Assembly (NCBI RefSeq): GCF_001667775.1
Contig: NZ_LZJI01000004.1
Span: 1 to 62,282 of the forward strand
From: Mycobacterium sp. E1747
Lineage (GTDB): Bacteria; Actinomycetota; Actinomycetes; Mycobacteriales; Mycobacteriaceae
DNA length: 62,282 nucleotides
Direction: 5' to 3'
Both the position numbers and the translations under genes were made by a program. Of this stretch, positions 19,815 to 28,478 are shown piece by piece (the first letter of the stretch is position 1; the number at the start of each line of letters is the position of its first letter). The notes beneath the pieces are model-generated. The model was not told the DNA's origin, searched no databases, and saw only the letters and a program-made list of their open reading frames with translations.

Positions 19815-20705
19815 GTGCGAATTGCGATGACGCTGCCGGTGATGGAGCCGGACTTGACTGCGGGAATTCTTCAGGACTGGGCCCGCGCGATCGACGACGG
19901 CCCGTTCTCGTCGTTGTGCTGGGGCGAGCGCATCGCATTCGAGAACCCGGACAACCTCACCCTGCTCGGCGCGCTGGCCGCCTGGACCCGCCGAGTGCGT
20001 CTGCTGACGACGGTGATCGTGCCGCAGCTGCGCGACCCGGTCATGCTGGCCAAGGCGCTCGCCACCGGGGACATGCTGTGCGGCGGCCGGCTGAGCGTGG
20101 GCATCGGCGTGGGCGGGCGGCACGAGGACTACCACGCGGTCGGCGCCGACCCGGCGACCCAGACTATGCGCGGTATGGCCCAGCGCGTGGCCGTGATGAA
20201 GCGGGTGTGGGCCGGCGAAAAGCTCACCGAGTCGGTCCTGCCGGTCGGGCCTGCGCCGGTGCAGCCCGGCGGTCCGCCGTTGTTCGTCGGCAGCATCGGC
20301 CCCAAGACCATCCGCAGCGCCGCTTCCTGGGCCGCCGGACTGGCGGGGACCACGCTGGATCTGGACGTCGCCAAGCAGAACGAGCTGTTCGACGTCGCCC
20401 GCGACGCGTGGACGCAGGCGGGCAAGGGCAAACCGCACCTGGTGACGTCGTTCTGGTTCGCGTTCGGGTCACCCGAAGAGTCCCGGGCCCAGGTGCATCG
20501 TCATCTGCGGCGGTACATGAACTGGATACCGGCGGAATACGTCGACGCCATGGCGCCGACGACCGGCTGGGCGGGCACCGAGGACGAGCTGCTGGACGTG
20601 TTGCGCAAGTTCGAGGCCATCGGCACCGACGAGGTACAGCTCATCCCGACGAGCTCCGACATCGACCAGCTGAGTCGCGCGGCGGAGGTGGCCGGCCGGT
20701 TCTAG
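19815..20705 (+). CDS. LLM-class flavin (probably F420)-dependent oxidoreductase
   Basis: A 296-residue luciferase-like TIM-barrel protein. Family signatures are FSSLCWGERIAF near the N terminus, a glycine-rich LSVGIGVGG, and the phosphate-binding region PPLFVGSIGPKTI. In mycobacteria most proteins of this type use deazaflavin F420; substrate is unknown. Start is GTG 19815, preceded 6 bases upstream by CAGAAT, compatible with a leaderless transcript. The stop abuts the 56-bp tandem repeat. Confidence 0.85.
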   Translation: MRIAMTLPVMEPDLTAGILQDWARAIDDGPFSSLCWGERIAFENPDNLTLLGALAAWTRRVRLLTTVIVPQLRDPVMLAKALATGDMLCGGRLSVGIGVGGRHEDYHAVGADPATQTMRGMAQRVAVMKRVWAGEKLTESVLPVGPAPVQPGGPPLFVGSIGPKTIRSAASWAAGLAGTTLDLDVAKQNELFDVARDAWTQAGKGKPHLVTSFWFAFGSPEESRAQVHRHLRRYMNWIPAEYVDAMAPTTGWAGTEDELLDVLRKFEAIGTDEVQLIPTSSDIDQLSRAAEVAGRF

Positions 20706-20926
20706 CCCGACGGTGGCGACCCGCCGCGCCCGGCTGCGCCGCGCTTGCGATCGCCACTGAGCCGAATGGTGGCGACCCGCCGCGCCCGGCTGCGCCGCGC
20801 TTGCGATCGCCACTGAGCCGAATGGTGGCGATCCGCCGCGCCCGGCCACGCCGCGCTTGCGATCGCCACTGAGCCGAATGGTGGCGATCCGCCGCGCCCG
20901 GCTGCGCCGCGCTTGCGATCGCCACT
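20705..20926. repeat. 56-bp tandem palindromic repeat, about four copies (VNTR-like)
   Basis: Four head-to-tail copies begin at 20705, 20761, 20817 and 20873. Each unit starts gccgaatggtggcga and ends gcgatcgccactga. Copies three and four carry perfect gtggcgatc / gatcgccac arms, and the GC-rich centre can pair further, so each unit can form a long hairpin. Copies differ by only a few bases. The array fills the space between two convergent genes and may stop transcription from both sides; it also looks like a variable-number repeat locus. Confidence 0.92.
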
Positions 20927-22640
20927 AGGCGCTCGCCCGCTCCTCCCCGGCGGCGGGCTGCTGCGGTGGCTGCCCCTTGCGCAGCGTCGCCATCAACTCG
21001 CGGTAGGGACCCACCAGGTACACGGTGTCGCCGCCGCGGAGCCAGGCGTCCCGTCGCGGATGCAGCTCCACCGGTGCGTCCTGCCGGGTGATCGCGATGA
21101 CGCGGGTGTGGGTGGACAGTTCGAACATCTTCAGCCCATCGAGCTCGCTGCCGGCCGCGACGTGCATTCCGCCGACCATGAAGGACCGCTGCCCGACCGA
21201 AAAGGTGCCCAGCACCTGCAGGCCCATCGCGGCTCCGATGAACCACGGGGCGGCCAGTTCGACGGTGGACCGGACGTTTTCGAATCCGAACCGCTGCGCC
21301 ACCGCGGCCCCCAGCTTCCGGTCGTACACGCGCAGCACCAGGGGAACGTCGGGCCGTACGACGTCGGGCATCACCCGCGGCCCCAGCATCTCGCGCAGCA
21401 CGATCCCGGTCTCGATGTTCACCATGTCGTCCTGCGTCAACACCGCCACCGCGCGGGCGCGCTCGACGCGGGCGGCCTCCAGCGTCTTGCGCAGCGTGGC
21501 GTCGCCGAAGATCACCGGCACGTCGAGATCGGCAGCCGTCGACAGGAAGCGGTTGTTCTCGTCGCGCTCGATCACAGCCACGTCGTATCCGGCCGACCTC
21601 AGGTCGGCGACCACCCGGCTGCCGAACGAGCCGAGCCCGACGACGATGACGTGGTTGCGCAGATGGCGGGCCCGGCGGCGTCCGACCGAGTGGGCGAATC
21701 GCCGCGAGATCAGCAGGTCGGCGATGAAAGCGACCAGAAGCGCCGTGGTGGTCACACCCGCGAACATCAGCATGATGCTGTAGAGCCGCAGCCACGTCGG
21801 CTGCTGGGCAAAGCTGAAGTCGCCGTACCCCACCGTCGCGATCGTCTCGGTGCTGAAGTACAGCGCGTCGAGCCACGTCATCTTCGGATTCGGCTGGTAG
21901 CAAAAGCGCAGCACCACCGTCGATCCGAGCAGTAGGCACGCCGCGGCTACCAGGGCGCGCCCGAACATCGGGTTGACGTCGTCACGCAGCGCGCGCACGC
22001 CGTCGATCGTCCGCCGCAGCCGGGGCAGGCGGTAGCGCGTCACGGTCGGCCGCGGGACCTTGATGCCGCGGGCGGCCAGCTCGTCCGCGGTGCCGATCAT
22101 CGCGGTCCAGTCGCCGGCGTGCACCGCCAGATCACGGCCCGGGCAGGACACCACTTCGCCCGGGGTGGCGCAGTCCTCGCCGTGGATCACCGCCACCGGA
22201 GCCAGATCACCGTAGATTTCGCGCAACGTCGCGCTGTACGGGGCCTCGGCGCCGGAGACGACGAACTCGATGCCCGCCGCCTCGAATGGGTGCACGGTGT
22301 GCGCCAGGCAGGCCTCGACAACCGAGGGCGCCGCCAGGTCGGCGACGTCCAGGATCGCGCCGGGGCGCCTGTCGGCCGCCATCGCCGTCCGCAACACGTC
22401 ATTGCCCAGCCGCGCCACCACCCGCACCCGCGGGTTGGTTTTCCTTGCCAGCAGCGCGATTTCGAGGTTCGTCGCGTCGTCATCCCCGACGCAGATCACC
22501 GCGCGGGCGCGGGCGACCTCCGCGTGGTCGAGCTCGCCGGCGGTTTTGAGCTTGACGATGTGCACGCCGGCGTTGTTGAGCTCCTCGACGATCGTGGTCG
22601 CCAGTGCGTCGTCACCGCTGACGATGATGTGGCCACGCAT
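20925..22640 (-). CDS. Potassium channel-like protein with two TrkA/RCK regions
   Basis: A 571-residue protein. Residues 1-200 are an RCK (TrkA-N/C) module beginning HIIVSGDDALATT, then two membrane helices flank a pore loop with the K+ selectivity filter TVGYGD, then a second RCK module with a clean GLGSFGSRV nucleotide motif, ending in a TrkA-C-like domain. ATG 22640 was chosen because GGAAGGG lies 9 bases upstream; the open frame extends further. An N-terminal RCK before the pore is unusual for bacterial K+ channels. The stop codon lies in the last 56-bp repeat. Confidence 0.83.
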   Translation of the reverse strand: MRGHIIVSGDDALATTIVEELNNAGVHIVKLKTAGELDHAEVARARAVICVGDDDATNLEIALLARKTNPRVRVVARLGNDVLRTAMAADRRPGAILDVADLAAPSVVEACLAHTVHPFEAAGIEFVVSGAEAPYSATLREIYGDLAPVAVIHGEDCATPGEVVSCPGRDLAVHAGDWTAMIGTADELAARGIKVPRPTVTRYRLPRLRRTIDGVRALRDDVNPMFGRALVAAACLLLGSTVVLRFCYQPNPKMTWLDALYFSTETIATVGYGDFSFAQQPTWLRLYSIMLMFAGVTTTALLVAFIADLLISRRFAHSVGRRRARHLRNHVIVVGLGSFGSRVVADLRSAGYDVAVIERDENNRFLSTAADLDVPVIFGDATLRKTLEAARVERARAVAVLTQDDMVNIETGIVLREMLGPRVMPDVVRPDVPLVLRVYDRKLGAAVAQRFGFENVRSTVELAAPWFIGAAMGLQVLGTFSVGQRSFMVGGMHVAAGSELDGLKMFELSTHTRVIAITRQDAPVELHPRRDAWLRGGDTVYLVGPYRELMATLRKGQPPQQPAAGEERASA

Positions 22641-22801
22641 GGTTACGCACCCTTCCGGGCGTACGGCATACCCCACCTCTGTGACGTTGACGTTCGTTTC
22701 TATGACTATCGGGCACCGCGCCGTTTCATGCCAGCGCCACACCGGACGCGCCGGAGGCGAGGTGAATTGCCACGAGGCCGTGGGAGAGATTCGATAGCGG
22801 T

Positions 22802-24097
22802 ATGACGCCGCCGGAACTGCCCGGGCCGCTCGCCGCCTTGACCCGGCTCATCTCGGAGCGCATCGCCGCCGCCGATTTCGCCGGCGCGTTGCCGCTGATG
22901 AACGAACTCGTCGCCGTCTGCCGGCCGATCTTGGGGGAGCGTCACCCCAACGTCTTGGACATGAAGCTCGCGCTGGTGCATCTGCAGCTCCAGATGGGCG
23001 ATCAGGCCGGCGCCTATGCCGCCCTCGAGCAGCTGGTGCCCGAACTCGAGGAGCTGCTCGGCCGCGATCACATCACCACGTTGACCGCGCGCCACATGTT
23101 CGCGGACCGGCCTCAACGCGAAACCCTAGCCGCGTTGGCCGAGTGGTCGCAGCTGCTGGCTGACGAAGAACGGGTGCTGGGGCCCGAGCACCCCACCGCG
23201 CTGACGTCCAGGGACCGGGTGGCGCAGAAGCGCAAGGAGCTCGGCGACTACGCGGGCGCCATCGCCGATGGCGAGCAGGTCCTCGCTGGCCGCCGGCAGG
23301 TGCTCGGCGAGCACCACGAGGACACCCTGGGTATGCGCATGGCGCTGGCGCAATGGCACGGCGAATCGGTGGATGGCCCCGGCGCGGTGGCCGAGCTCGA
23401 GGCGCTGGTCGAGGTGATGCGCGAAAAGCTGGGTGACGACCACCGCCACACGCTGATCGCTCGGCACACCATCGCGTTGTGGGAGCCCGAACCGGACGAT
23501 TACCGCGACAAGGTCGCCACCTGGCAAGCCCTGGTCGACGACGAGGCTCGGGTCTTCGGCGACGACAATCCCATCACCGCCGCCGCCCGGGAGGAACTGG
23601 CCAAATGGCGCGACCGTGCTGAGGAATACCGGTGGGTGGCCGAGACCCGCGACCGCGTCGCAGCGGCCACCAAGCGCCGTCTGTGCGCGAAACATCAAGC
23701 CACGCAGAGGTTTTCGGATGAGGAATACCTGCGGTGCTGGCTTGCCGAGCGCGGCGCCCAATTTCCGGTGTGGGCGGGCCATTACGGCGGTGACGCCGTG
23801 TGGGACTTCTCCCCGGAGTCCCTTGACGCGTTGGAAGAGCTCGTCGTTCAGAAGGGCTCGACCCCCGAGCAACTCCTCGACGAAGAGCGCAATGCGCCGT
23901 TCGTCGACGGCGCCGTGTGGTACTTCGGGGAGGTGCTGCGCCGCGGACGGTCCCTGCCGTGGCAATACACCCGCGGTGACGCGGCGGATCCCACGGTCGG
24001 CTACGTCGACGTGTTCGAAGCCCTCACCCGGGTGCTGCACTCCGTCGAGCGCGGTGCGCTGCGCCGCACGTACGACCGCTTCACGGCCGCCCAGTGA
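22802..24097 (+). CDS. Tetratricopeptide repeat protein of unknown function
   Basis: A 431-residue soluble protein. Residues 1-270 contain about five kinesin-light-chain-style TPR units, each with a phrase such as LGERHPNVLDM, LGPEHPTALTS, LGEHHEDTLGM or LGDDHRHTLIA. The C-terminal 120 residues form a separate acidic domain with WAGHYGGDAVWDF that I do not recognise. TPR units mediate protein contacts. The Nudix gene begins 11 bases after the stop, so the two are probably co-transcribed. Confidence 0.78.
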   Translation: MTPPELPGPLAALTRLISERIAAADFAGALPLMNELVAVCRPILGERHPNVLDMKLALVHLQLQMGDQAGAYAALEQLVPELEELLGRDHITTLTARHMFADRPQRETLAALAEWSQLLADEERVLGPEHPTALTSRDRVAQKRKELGDYAGAIADGEQVLAGRRQVLGEHHEDTLGMRMALAQWHGESVDGPGAVAELEALVEVMREKLGDDHRHTLIARHTIALWEPEPDDYRDKVATWQALVDDEARVFGDDNPITAAAREELAKWRDRAEEYRWVAETRDRVAAATKRRLCAKHQATQRFSDEEYLRCWLAERGAQFPVWAGHYGGDAVWDFSPESLDALEELVVQKGSTPEQLLDEERNAPFVDGAVWYFGEVLRRGRSLPWQYTRGDAADPTVGYVDVFEALTRVLHSVERGALRRTYDRFTAAQ

Positions 24098-24107
24098 TAC
24101 TGGGTTG

Positions 24108-24647
24108 GTGCCCTTCATCGAATGCGTCGCGTCCCGCGAGATCTATCGGAGCCAGTGGATGGTGCTCCGCGAAGACGACATCCGCCGCCCGGACGGCAGC
24201 CCGGGCATTTACGGCGTGGTGGACAAACCCGACTATGCGCTGGTGATGCCGTTCGACGGGCAGCGCTTCCGGCTCGTCGAGCAGTTCCGGTACCCGCTCG
24301 GGGAGCGGCGGTGGGAGTTCCCGCAAGGCACAGCCCCCGGCTTGGCGCACACCGAGCCGGCCGCGTTGGCCGAGCGTGAGCTGCGTGAGGAGACGGGCTT
24401 GAGCGCGACGTCGTTCGAGGTGCTGGGCCGGCTCGATGTCGCTCCGGGCATGAGCAGTCAGCGCGGATGGGTGTTCCTGGCCACCGGGATCGTCGACGAG
24501 GGGGAGCCGGATCTCGAGCACGAGGAACAGGACCTGCGCAGCGCCTGGTTCGACCGCGCCGACGTCGAGCAGATGATCCGATCCGGGGTGATTGCCGACG
24601 CGCAGTCCATCGCCGCCTACGGCCTGTTCCTGCTGCGGCAACCATGA
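24108..24647 (+). CDS. Nudix hydrolase, ADP-ribose pyrophosphatase-like
   Basis: A 179-residue Nudix protein, starting at GTG 24108 (VPFIECVASREIY). The Nudix helix is recognisable as ERELREETGLS; the upstream Gly/Glu spacing departs by one or two residues from the textbook box. Residues VDKPDYALVMPF and FRLVEQFRYP are typical of the ADP-sugar pyrophosphatase group. It probably hydrolyses a nucleoside diphosphate linked to another group, with the exact substrate unknown. The open frame upstream is a shadow of the TPR gene. Confidence 0.85.
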   Translation: MPFIECVASREIYRSQWMVLREDDIRRPDGSPGIYGVVDKPDYALVMPFDGQRFRLVEQFRYPLGERRWEFPQGTAPGLAHTEPAALAERELREETGLSATSFEVLGRLDVAPGMSSQRGWVFLATGIVDEGEPDLEHEEQDLRSAWFDRADVEQMIRSGVIADAQSIAAYGLFLLRQP

Positions 24648-24648
24648 A

Positions 24649-24679
24649 CGATGCGGGGACCCGGCGGGTCCCCGCATCG
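24649..24679. terminator. Bidirectional hairpin terminator candidate
   Basis: A perfect 14-bp stem (cgatgcggggaccc with gggtccccgcatcg) and a 3-base loop lies between the convergent Nudix and DUF732 genes, starting two bases after the Nudix stop. There is no T-run on either side, as is common for mycobacterial terminators. Confidence 0.7.
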
Positions 24680-24691
24680 TGGTGTCAGGTG

Positions 24692-25015
24692 TCAGGCCGA
24701 GGTGACGTACTGCGGGCAGTAAGCCGAAGCGGCGTCGACGGCGAACGTCTTGGAGCCCTTGGCGCTCAGGCCGGTCGCCTGGCCCACCGCGTTGATGACT
24801 TCCTTGCTCGAGCGACCCTGGTCGAGCGCGTGGCAGACGGCGTGGGCGTCCTTGATTGCGACCGAGGCGCTCGGCGGGGTGATGCCATCGGCCGCAAGCT
24901 GGGCGAGGAACGCGTCGTCGACCGAGCTCGCGCCGGCGGTGCCGGCGAGGCCCAGCGCGGCCAGGCCCAGGGCGGCGGTGCCGACGACGGAGGCGGTGAA
25001 ACGGCGAGTGAACAT
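24692..25015 (-). CDS. Secreted DUF732 protein (Rv1291c-like)
   Basis: A 107-residue exported protein. The signal peptide runs MFTRRF... to about residue 29 (GTAGA), then a small helical DUF732 domain with two cysteines (Cys61, Cys100) that probably form a disulfide. The ribosome site AGGAG lies 7 bases before ATG 25015. It is the only protein gene in this variable stretch with an obvious equivalent at the M. tuberculosis locus. Function unknown. Confidence 0.88.
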   Translation of the reverse strand: MFTRRFTASVVGTAALGLAALGLAGTAGASSVDDAFLAQLAADGITPPSASVAIKDAHAVCHALDQGRSSKEVINAVGQATGLSAKGSKTFAVDAASAYCPQYVTSA

Positions 25016-25148
25016 CGGGATCTCCTAGTGCTGATGTGGGTTTCTCGTGGACGCTGGGTGCGTTGATCACAGAATCAGCACGAGGGCTTAACGGGTTCTC
25101 AACGAATTCTTGGTGGGCTATCGCCGGCGGGGTCTTCGAGCCCGCACG

Positions 25149-25673
25149 ATGGACCGGATGTCTCCCGGATGGCGGTTTGGCGGCGCTGTGACGCTCGCTG
25201 CCGTCGCGGTGGCCGTCCAAGCGCTGCCCGCGACCCCAGTGCACGCCGCGGTGCCGTCCTGGAATGGGAAGTATTCGCTTGTCAGGTACGCCGTCAACAA
25301 GTCGGGCAGCAGCGCGGCGGCCGCCCAATCCGAACCCACCTTCAGCGCCGACTACGTCTTCGTCACCGCCTGCTCATCGGGCAGGTGCGTGGCCACCGCG
25401 ACCAACGGCCCCACCCCCAAGAACCCGACGCTGCCCCAGCCATCGCATTACACCTGGGACGGCGCTCGATGGGTCGAGCGCTTCGACTTCCAGTGGGATT
25501 GCTACATGGGTGACAGCATCCCCAAGGTCTGGGCGCTCGCCCGGTCGTGGGCGTTCTACACACCCCAGCCGGACGGATCGTTGCGCGGCACCTGGCATAC
25601 CGACATCAGCGGCGGCCCCTGCGGCGGCAGCGTCGAAATGCCCGTGGCGGCGTTTGCCGCCGGCTCTGCATGA
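25149..25673 (+). CDS. Putative secreted protein, mycobacterium-specific
   Basis: A 174-residue protein with a typical signal peptide (hydrophobic run then ATPVHAA, cleavage near residue 33-34). The mature part has four cysteines (ACSSGRC, WDCYMG, GGPCGG), aromatic beta-rich segments and no motif I recognise. Start ATG 25149 is preferred; GTG 25110 and ATG 25158 are alternatives. It is divergent from the DUF732 gene and convergent with the M15-like gene, 19 bases from its stop. Confidence 0.72.
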   Translation: MDRMSPGWRFGGAVTLAAVAVAVQALPATPVHAAVPSWNGKYSLVRYAVNKSGSSAAAAQSEPTFSADYVFVTACSSGRCVATATNGPTPKNPTLPQPSHYTWDGARWVERFDFQWDCYMGDSIPKVWALARSWAFYTPQPDGSLRGTWHTDISGGPCGGSVEMPVAAFAAGSA

Positions 25674-25692
25674 ATGTCGTTGTCGCCCAGGA

Positions 25693-26382
25693 TCACTGCT
25701 GCGGCGCGGGCGTCATCGACGCGATGTAGTAGACCTCGTCCCCGGTCGGGTACCCGCCGCCATTGGTGGCGATATGAACGTGGTCGTAGTGGTTCAGGGT
25801 CTCCGACCCGAGGTCAGCGGTCCAGCTGCCCGCGCCGACGCCCGGATAGATCTTCTGCCGCCAGATCACGTGGTTGATTCCCCAGCGTTTGGCGTTCGCC
25901 AGGGCGTAGCCGGCGATCTGGTTGCCCAGCTCGATGCCGTCGGGGCTGGCGTGGTTTGGGATCATCACGTCGATCGCCAACCCGTTTGGGTGCCAGGGCA
26001 GGGCATCCTCCCGGTATCCGTATATGGTCGTGATCTGCGGAAACAGCACGCTGATGGCGCGTTCTGCCCAGATCGTCTTGACCTGGAGTCGGTCTTCCGA
26101 CCCGATGCCGTGGGGCAGCGCAACCTGGAATTGCTGGCCGGCGGCGGGCGGCGCATTCGCGGTCAGCATCTCCACTTCCGCGGGCGTCGCGGTGCGTGCG
26201 GTGCCGCCCGGCGGGGCGGCCGCGCTGGGGACGGCGGCGCTGGCGGCTGGCGCCGCAGGCGGGATCGGCGCGCAGCATCGCGGCTTCGCGCCCTGCGCGT
26301 ACACCATGCCGGCCGACAGGATGAGCGAGCCGACGATGGCCAGCCAGCGACTCCGGCCTTTGGCTAACACCTTCACGCCCAC
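25693..26382 (-). CDS. Exported M15-like (VanY/ARB-07466-type) cell wall domain protein
   Basis: A 229-residue protein. An N-terminal hydrophobic segment (residues 13-30) is followed by CC at 36-37 and a Pro/Ala-rich linker to about 65. The C-terminal domain has HPNGLAID (His131, Asp138) and HYDHVHI (His201, His203), the zinc ligand pattern of M15-type D-Ala-D-Ala peptidases and related ARB-07466-like domains. This suggests a peptidoglycan-linked role outside the membrane. Catalytic activity is not proven by sequence. Confidence 0.75.
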   Translation of the reverse strand: MGVKVLAKGRSRWLAIVGSLILSAGMVYAQGAKPRCCAPIPPAAPAASAAVPSAAAPPGGTARTATPAEVEMLTANAPPAAGQQFQVALPHGIGSEDRLQVKTIWAERAISVLFPQITTIYGYREDALPWHPNGLAIDVMIPNHASPDGIELGNQIAGYALANAKRWGINHVIWRQKIYPGVGAGSWTADLGSETLNHYDHVHIATNGGGYPTGDEVYYIASMTPAPQQ

Positions 26383-26483
26383 GACCAGCAGCTTAATGTC
26401 GTCGGCGACGCCCGTGGGCGTTTTCGACGGGTTGTCGAGCTCCAGGCGAATCGCCCGCCCAAGCCATGCTCCGGCGGGTCACA

Positions 26484-26735
26484 ATGACACCCATGCCCAG
26501 GACACCCATGTCCGGCCAGGCCTTCGCCGACGCCAACGCCTTCCACCGGGTGATGCGCCGCTTCGCCGCCACGACGGTGGGCGTGGCGCCCTGGCATACG
26601 ACGGCGCGGCTCGCCGCGCCGGACGAGCGCGACGAGATCTGGGCGAAGGGCCTCGAGTTGTATCCCGGCTGGCGCAAGTACGAAGTGCGGGCCGGCATGC
26701 GTCACATCGAGGCGTTCGTCCTGCCGCGGGGTTAA
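26484..26735 (+). pseudogene. Internally deleted DDN/DUF385-type nitroreductase family remnant
   Basis: An 83-codon frame (ATG 26484). The first 30 residues (FADANAFHRVMRRFAATT) look like the N terminus and the last 45 (ERDEIWAKGLELYPGWRKYE, then HIEAFVLPRG) like the C terminus of F420-binding DUF385/DDN proteins, which are normally about 150 residues. The central beta-barrel that binds F420 is missing. The reading frame is intact across the join, so a short product could still be made, but it is unlikely to bind cofactor. Confidence 0.55.
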
Positions 26736-26768
26736 GCTCGGTTTTGCTGTCCGGCAGGCGATCTGGGT

Positions 26769-27533
26769 CTAATTCTCATCGCCTAAGTACGCGTCGGCCC
26801 AGGCGCCGATGATGCGCCCCGCGCGGTGGGCCTGACCGCGAGCGGTGAGAAAGTGATCCGAGCCCTCGAGCGAGACGAAGCTGCGGGGGTGGCGAGCCAA
26901 GCGGAAAATCTCGCTCGCGTTCTCGATGCCGACCGTATTGTCGGTGGGCGAGTGCAGGATGAGCAGCGGCAGGCGCAAGCCCTTGATCTTGTCGCGCAGC
27001 TGGGCCCGGCGAACATCCTCGACAAACGCCCGCTTGAGCGTCAGCGTGCGCCCGCCGACCATCCATTCGGCGCTGCCCTCGGTCAGGCAGCGGTCGACGA
27101 CTGCGTCGTAATGCTTTTCGACGTGGCTCGGGTCGACGGGTGCGGCGACCGTCACCACCGATCGCACCCCCGGCGACTGCCGAGCCGCGGCGAGCACCGC
27201 CGCGCCGCCCCACGAGTGCCCGATCAGGATGTCGGCCGGGGTTCCGCGGCTCGTCATGAACTCGCACGCCCTGGCGATGTCGTGCACCTTGACGGTGAAC
27301 GACCCGTCGCCCCAGTCGCCCTCGGATCCGCCGAGGCCCAGCGCGTCGAAACGCAGCATGCCGATGCCGTCGGCGGCGAGTTGCTTGCAGATCCGTGCCG
27401 CGGCGGGCGAGTCCTTGCCGAGCGTGAAGCCGTGCGCGAACACGCCCCAGCCGCGGACCGCGCCGTCGGGCGTCTCGATGACGCCTGCCAGAGTCGCGCC
27501 CGTGGAACCTTGGAACGTCACACGTTCGCCCAT
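26769..27533 (-). CDS. Alpha/beta hydrolase (dienelactone hydrolase-like)
   Basis: A 254-residue serine hydrolase. The oxyanion segment is AHGFTLGKD, the nucleophile is Ser107 in GHSWGG, the acid is Asp in HSPTDN (about 199) and the base is His in GSDHFL (about 226). The protein resembles the hydrolase half of the hydrolase/OsmC bifunctional proteins but has no OsmC domain. Substrate unknown. It is 75 bases downstream of another alpha/beta hydrolase on the same strand. Confidence 0.85.
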   Translation of the reverse strand: MGERVTFQGSTGATLAGVIETPDGAVRGWGVFAHGFTLGKDSPAAARICKQLAADGIGMLRFDALGLGGSEGDWGDGSFTVKVHDIARACEFMTSRGTPADILIGHSWGGAAVLAAARQSPGVRSVVTVAAPVDPSHVEKHYDAVVDRCLTEGSAEWMVGGRTLTLKRAFVEDVRRAQLRDKIKGLRLPLLILHSPTDNTVGIENASEIFRLARHPRSFVSLEGSDHFLTARGQAHRAGRIIGAWADAYLGDEN

Positions 27534-27608
27534 GCTGACGATCTAACCCGCCCGGGCCGATGGCCGTAAGGCCGACGCACCTGCGCCGACGTGGCGTCCG
27601 CGGACAAG

Positions 27609-28388
27609 TCAGCCTCTGCGGGCGACGTCTTGGCTCAGGATCTGGGGCCAGGTCTCGACATCGGCCGGGATGTGCGCCACGGTGAGCGTTGACCGCGGCA
27701 TCAGTGCGGCAAGCGATTCCGCTGTCGACATCGGATGCGCCGGGTCGTCGACCCAGGCCAGAATCGTCGTCGGCACATCGATTCGTGCGATCGCTTCGCG
27801 AGGGGGCAAGTCGCTGAGAGCCGCGCCTCGAAACAGTGACGGCAGCAGCGCGTCGGCCACGTCTGGAACTGTTTCGGGCGCGCCGACGGTGGCTGGCGGC
27901 GGAGTCGCCCCACGCGCTGACGCGATGAATGCCCCGACTCCCTCGGTTTCGATGAATTCGGCCGCAACCCGGTAGATCGCCGCCTGCGCGGGCCGGGTTT
28001 CCCACGCGGTGGCCGGCACCATGAGCGTGAGGCCGGCGAAGCGGTCCGGCTCGCGGGCAGCCGCGTGCAGCAGCGTGCCGGCACCCATGGAGGGGCCGAC
28101 TCCGTGCACCCGTTCGCCGGGAAACCATTTGTCGAGCAGCTGCAGAAGATCCTCGGCAAGGCTTTCCCATCGGTAATCCTCCGGGACCTTGCGCCCAGTC
28201 GACTTGCCATGGCCGCGTGCGTCGTACCGCAGCAGTCGGGTCCCGCTGAGGCCCCTGCCGAGGTCGAGATTGAGCACCCGGTCACGCGCGCGGCTGGAGG
28301 TAAGTCCGTGCAGTTGAACTACCGGATGACCACCTTCGTCGCTCAGTTCAACCGCAAGCTCTGCTCCGGGAACCACGAAAGTGGACAT
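27609..28388 (-). CDS. Alpha/beta hydrolase
   Basis: A 259-residue alpha/beta hydrolase starting at ATG 28388, with AAAAGAG upstream. Motifs are QLHGLTSS (oxyanion), YDARGHGKS, nucleophile Ser100 in GPSMGAG, and a C-terminal Asp (WVDDPAHP) and His (VAHI). It is divergent from the condensation/GNAT fusion gene with 90 bases between the starts, so the two may share a control region. Substrate unknown. Confidence 0.84.
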   Translation of the reverse strand: MSTFVVPGAELAVELSDEGGHPVVQLHGLTSSRARDRVLNLDLGRGLSGTRLLRYDARGHGKSTGRKVPEDYRWESLAEDLLQLLDKWFPGERVHGVGPSMGAGTLLHAAAREPDRFAGLTLMVPATAWETRPAQAAIYRVAAEFIETEGVGAFIASARGATPPPATVGAPETVPDVADALLPSLFRGAALSDLPPREAIARIDVPTTILAWVDDPAHPMSTAESLAALMPRSTLTVAHIPADVETWPQILSQDVARRG

Positions 28389-28478
28389 CACGCAACTCTT
28401 TTCACGACCGGACGACTCGCCCCGGAGCCGACCGCGTTGACCGAGCATTCAGGCTATCTGGGGCGTTAGGGTACCGCC

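Noticed and set aside
20705..20926. Possible CRISPR array
   Set aside because: The units are contiguous and nearly identical, with no variable spacers and no cas genes nearby.
26769..28170. 464-codon minus-strand frame across both alpha/beta hydrolase genes
   Set aside because: It is in the wrong frame for either hydrolase. Both hydrolases have complete catalytic motifs in their own frames.
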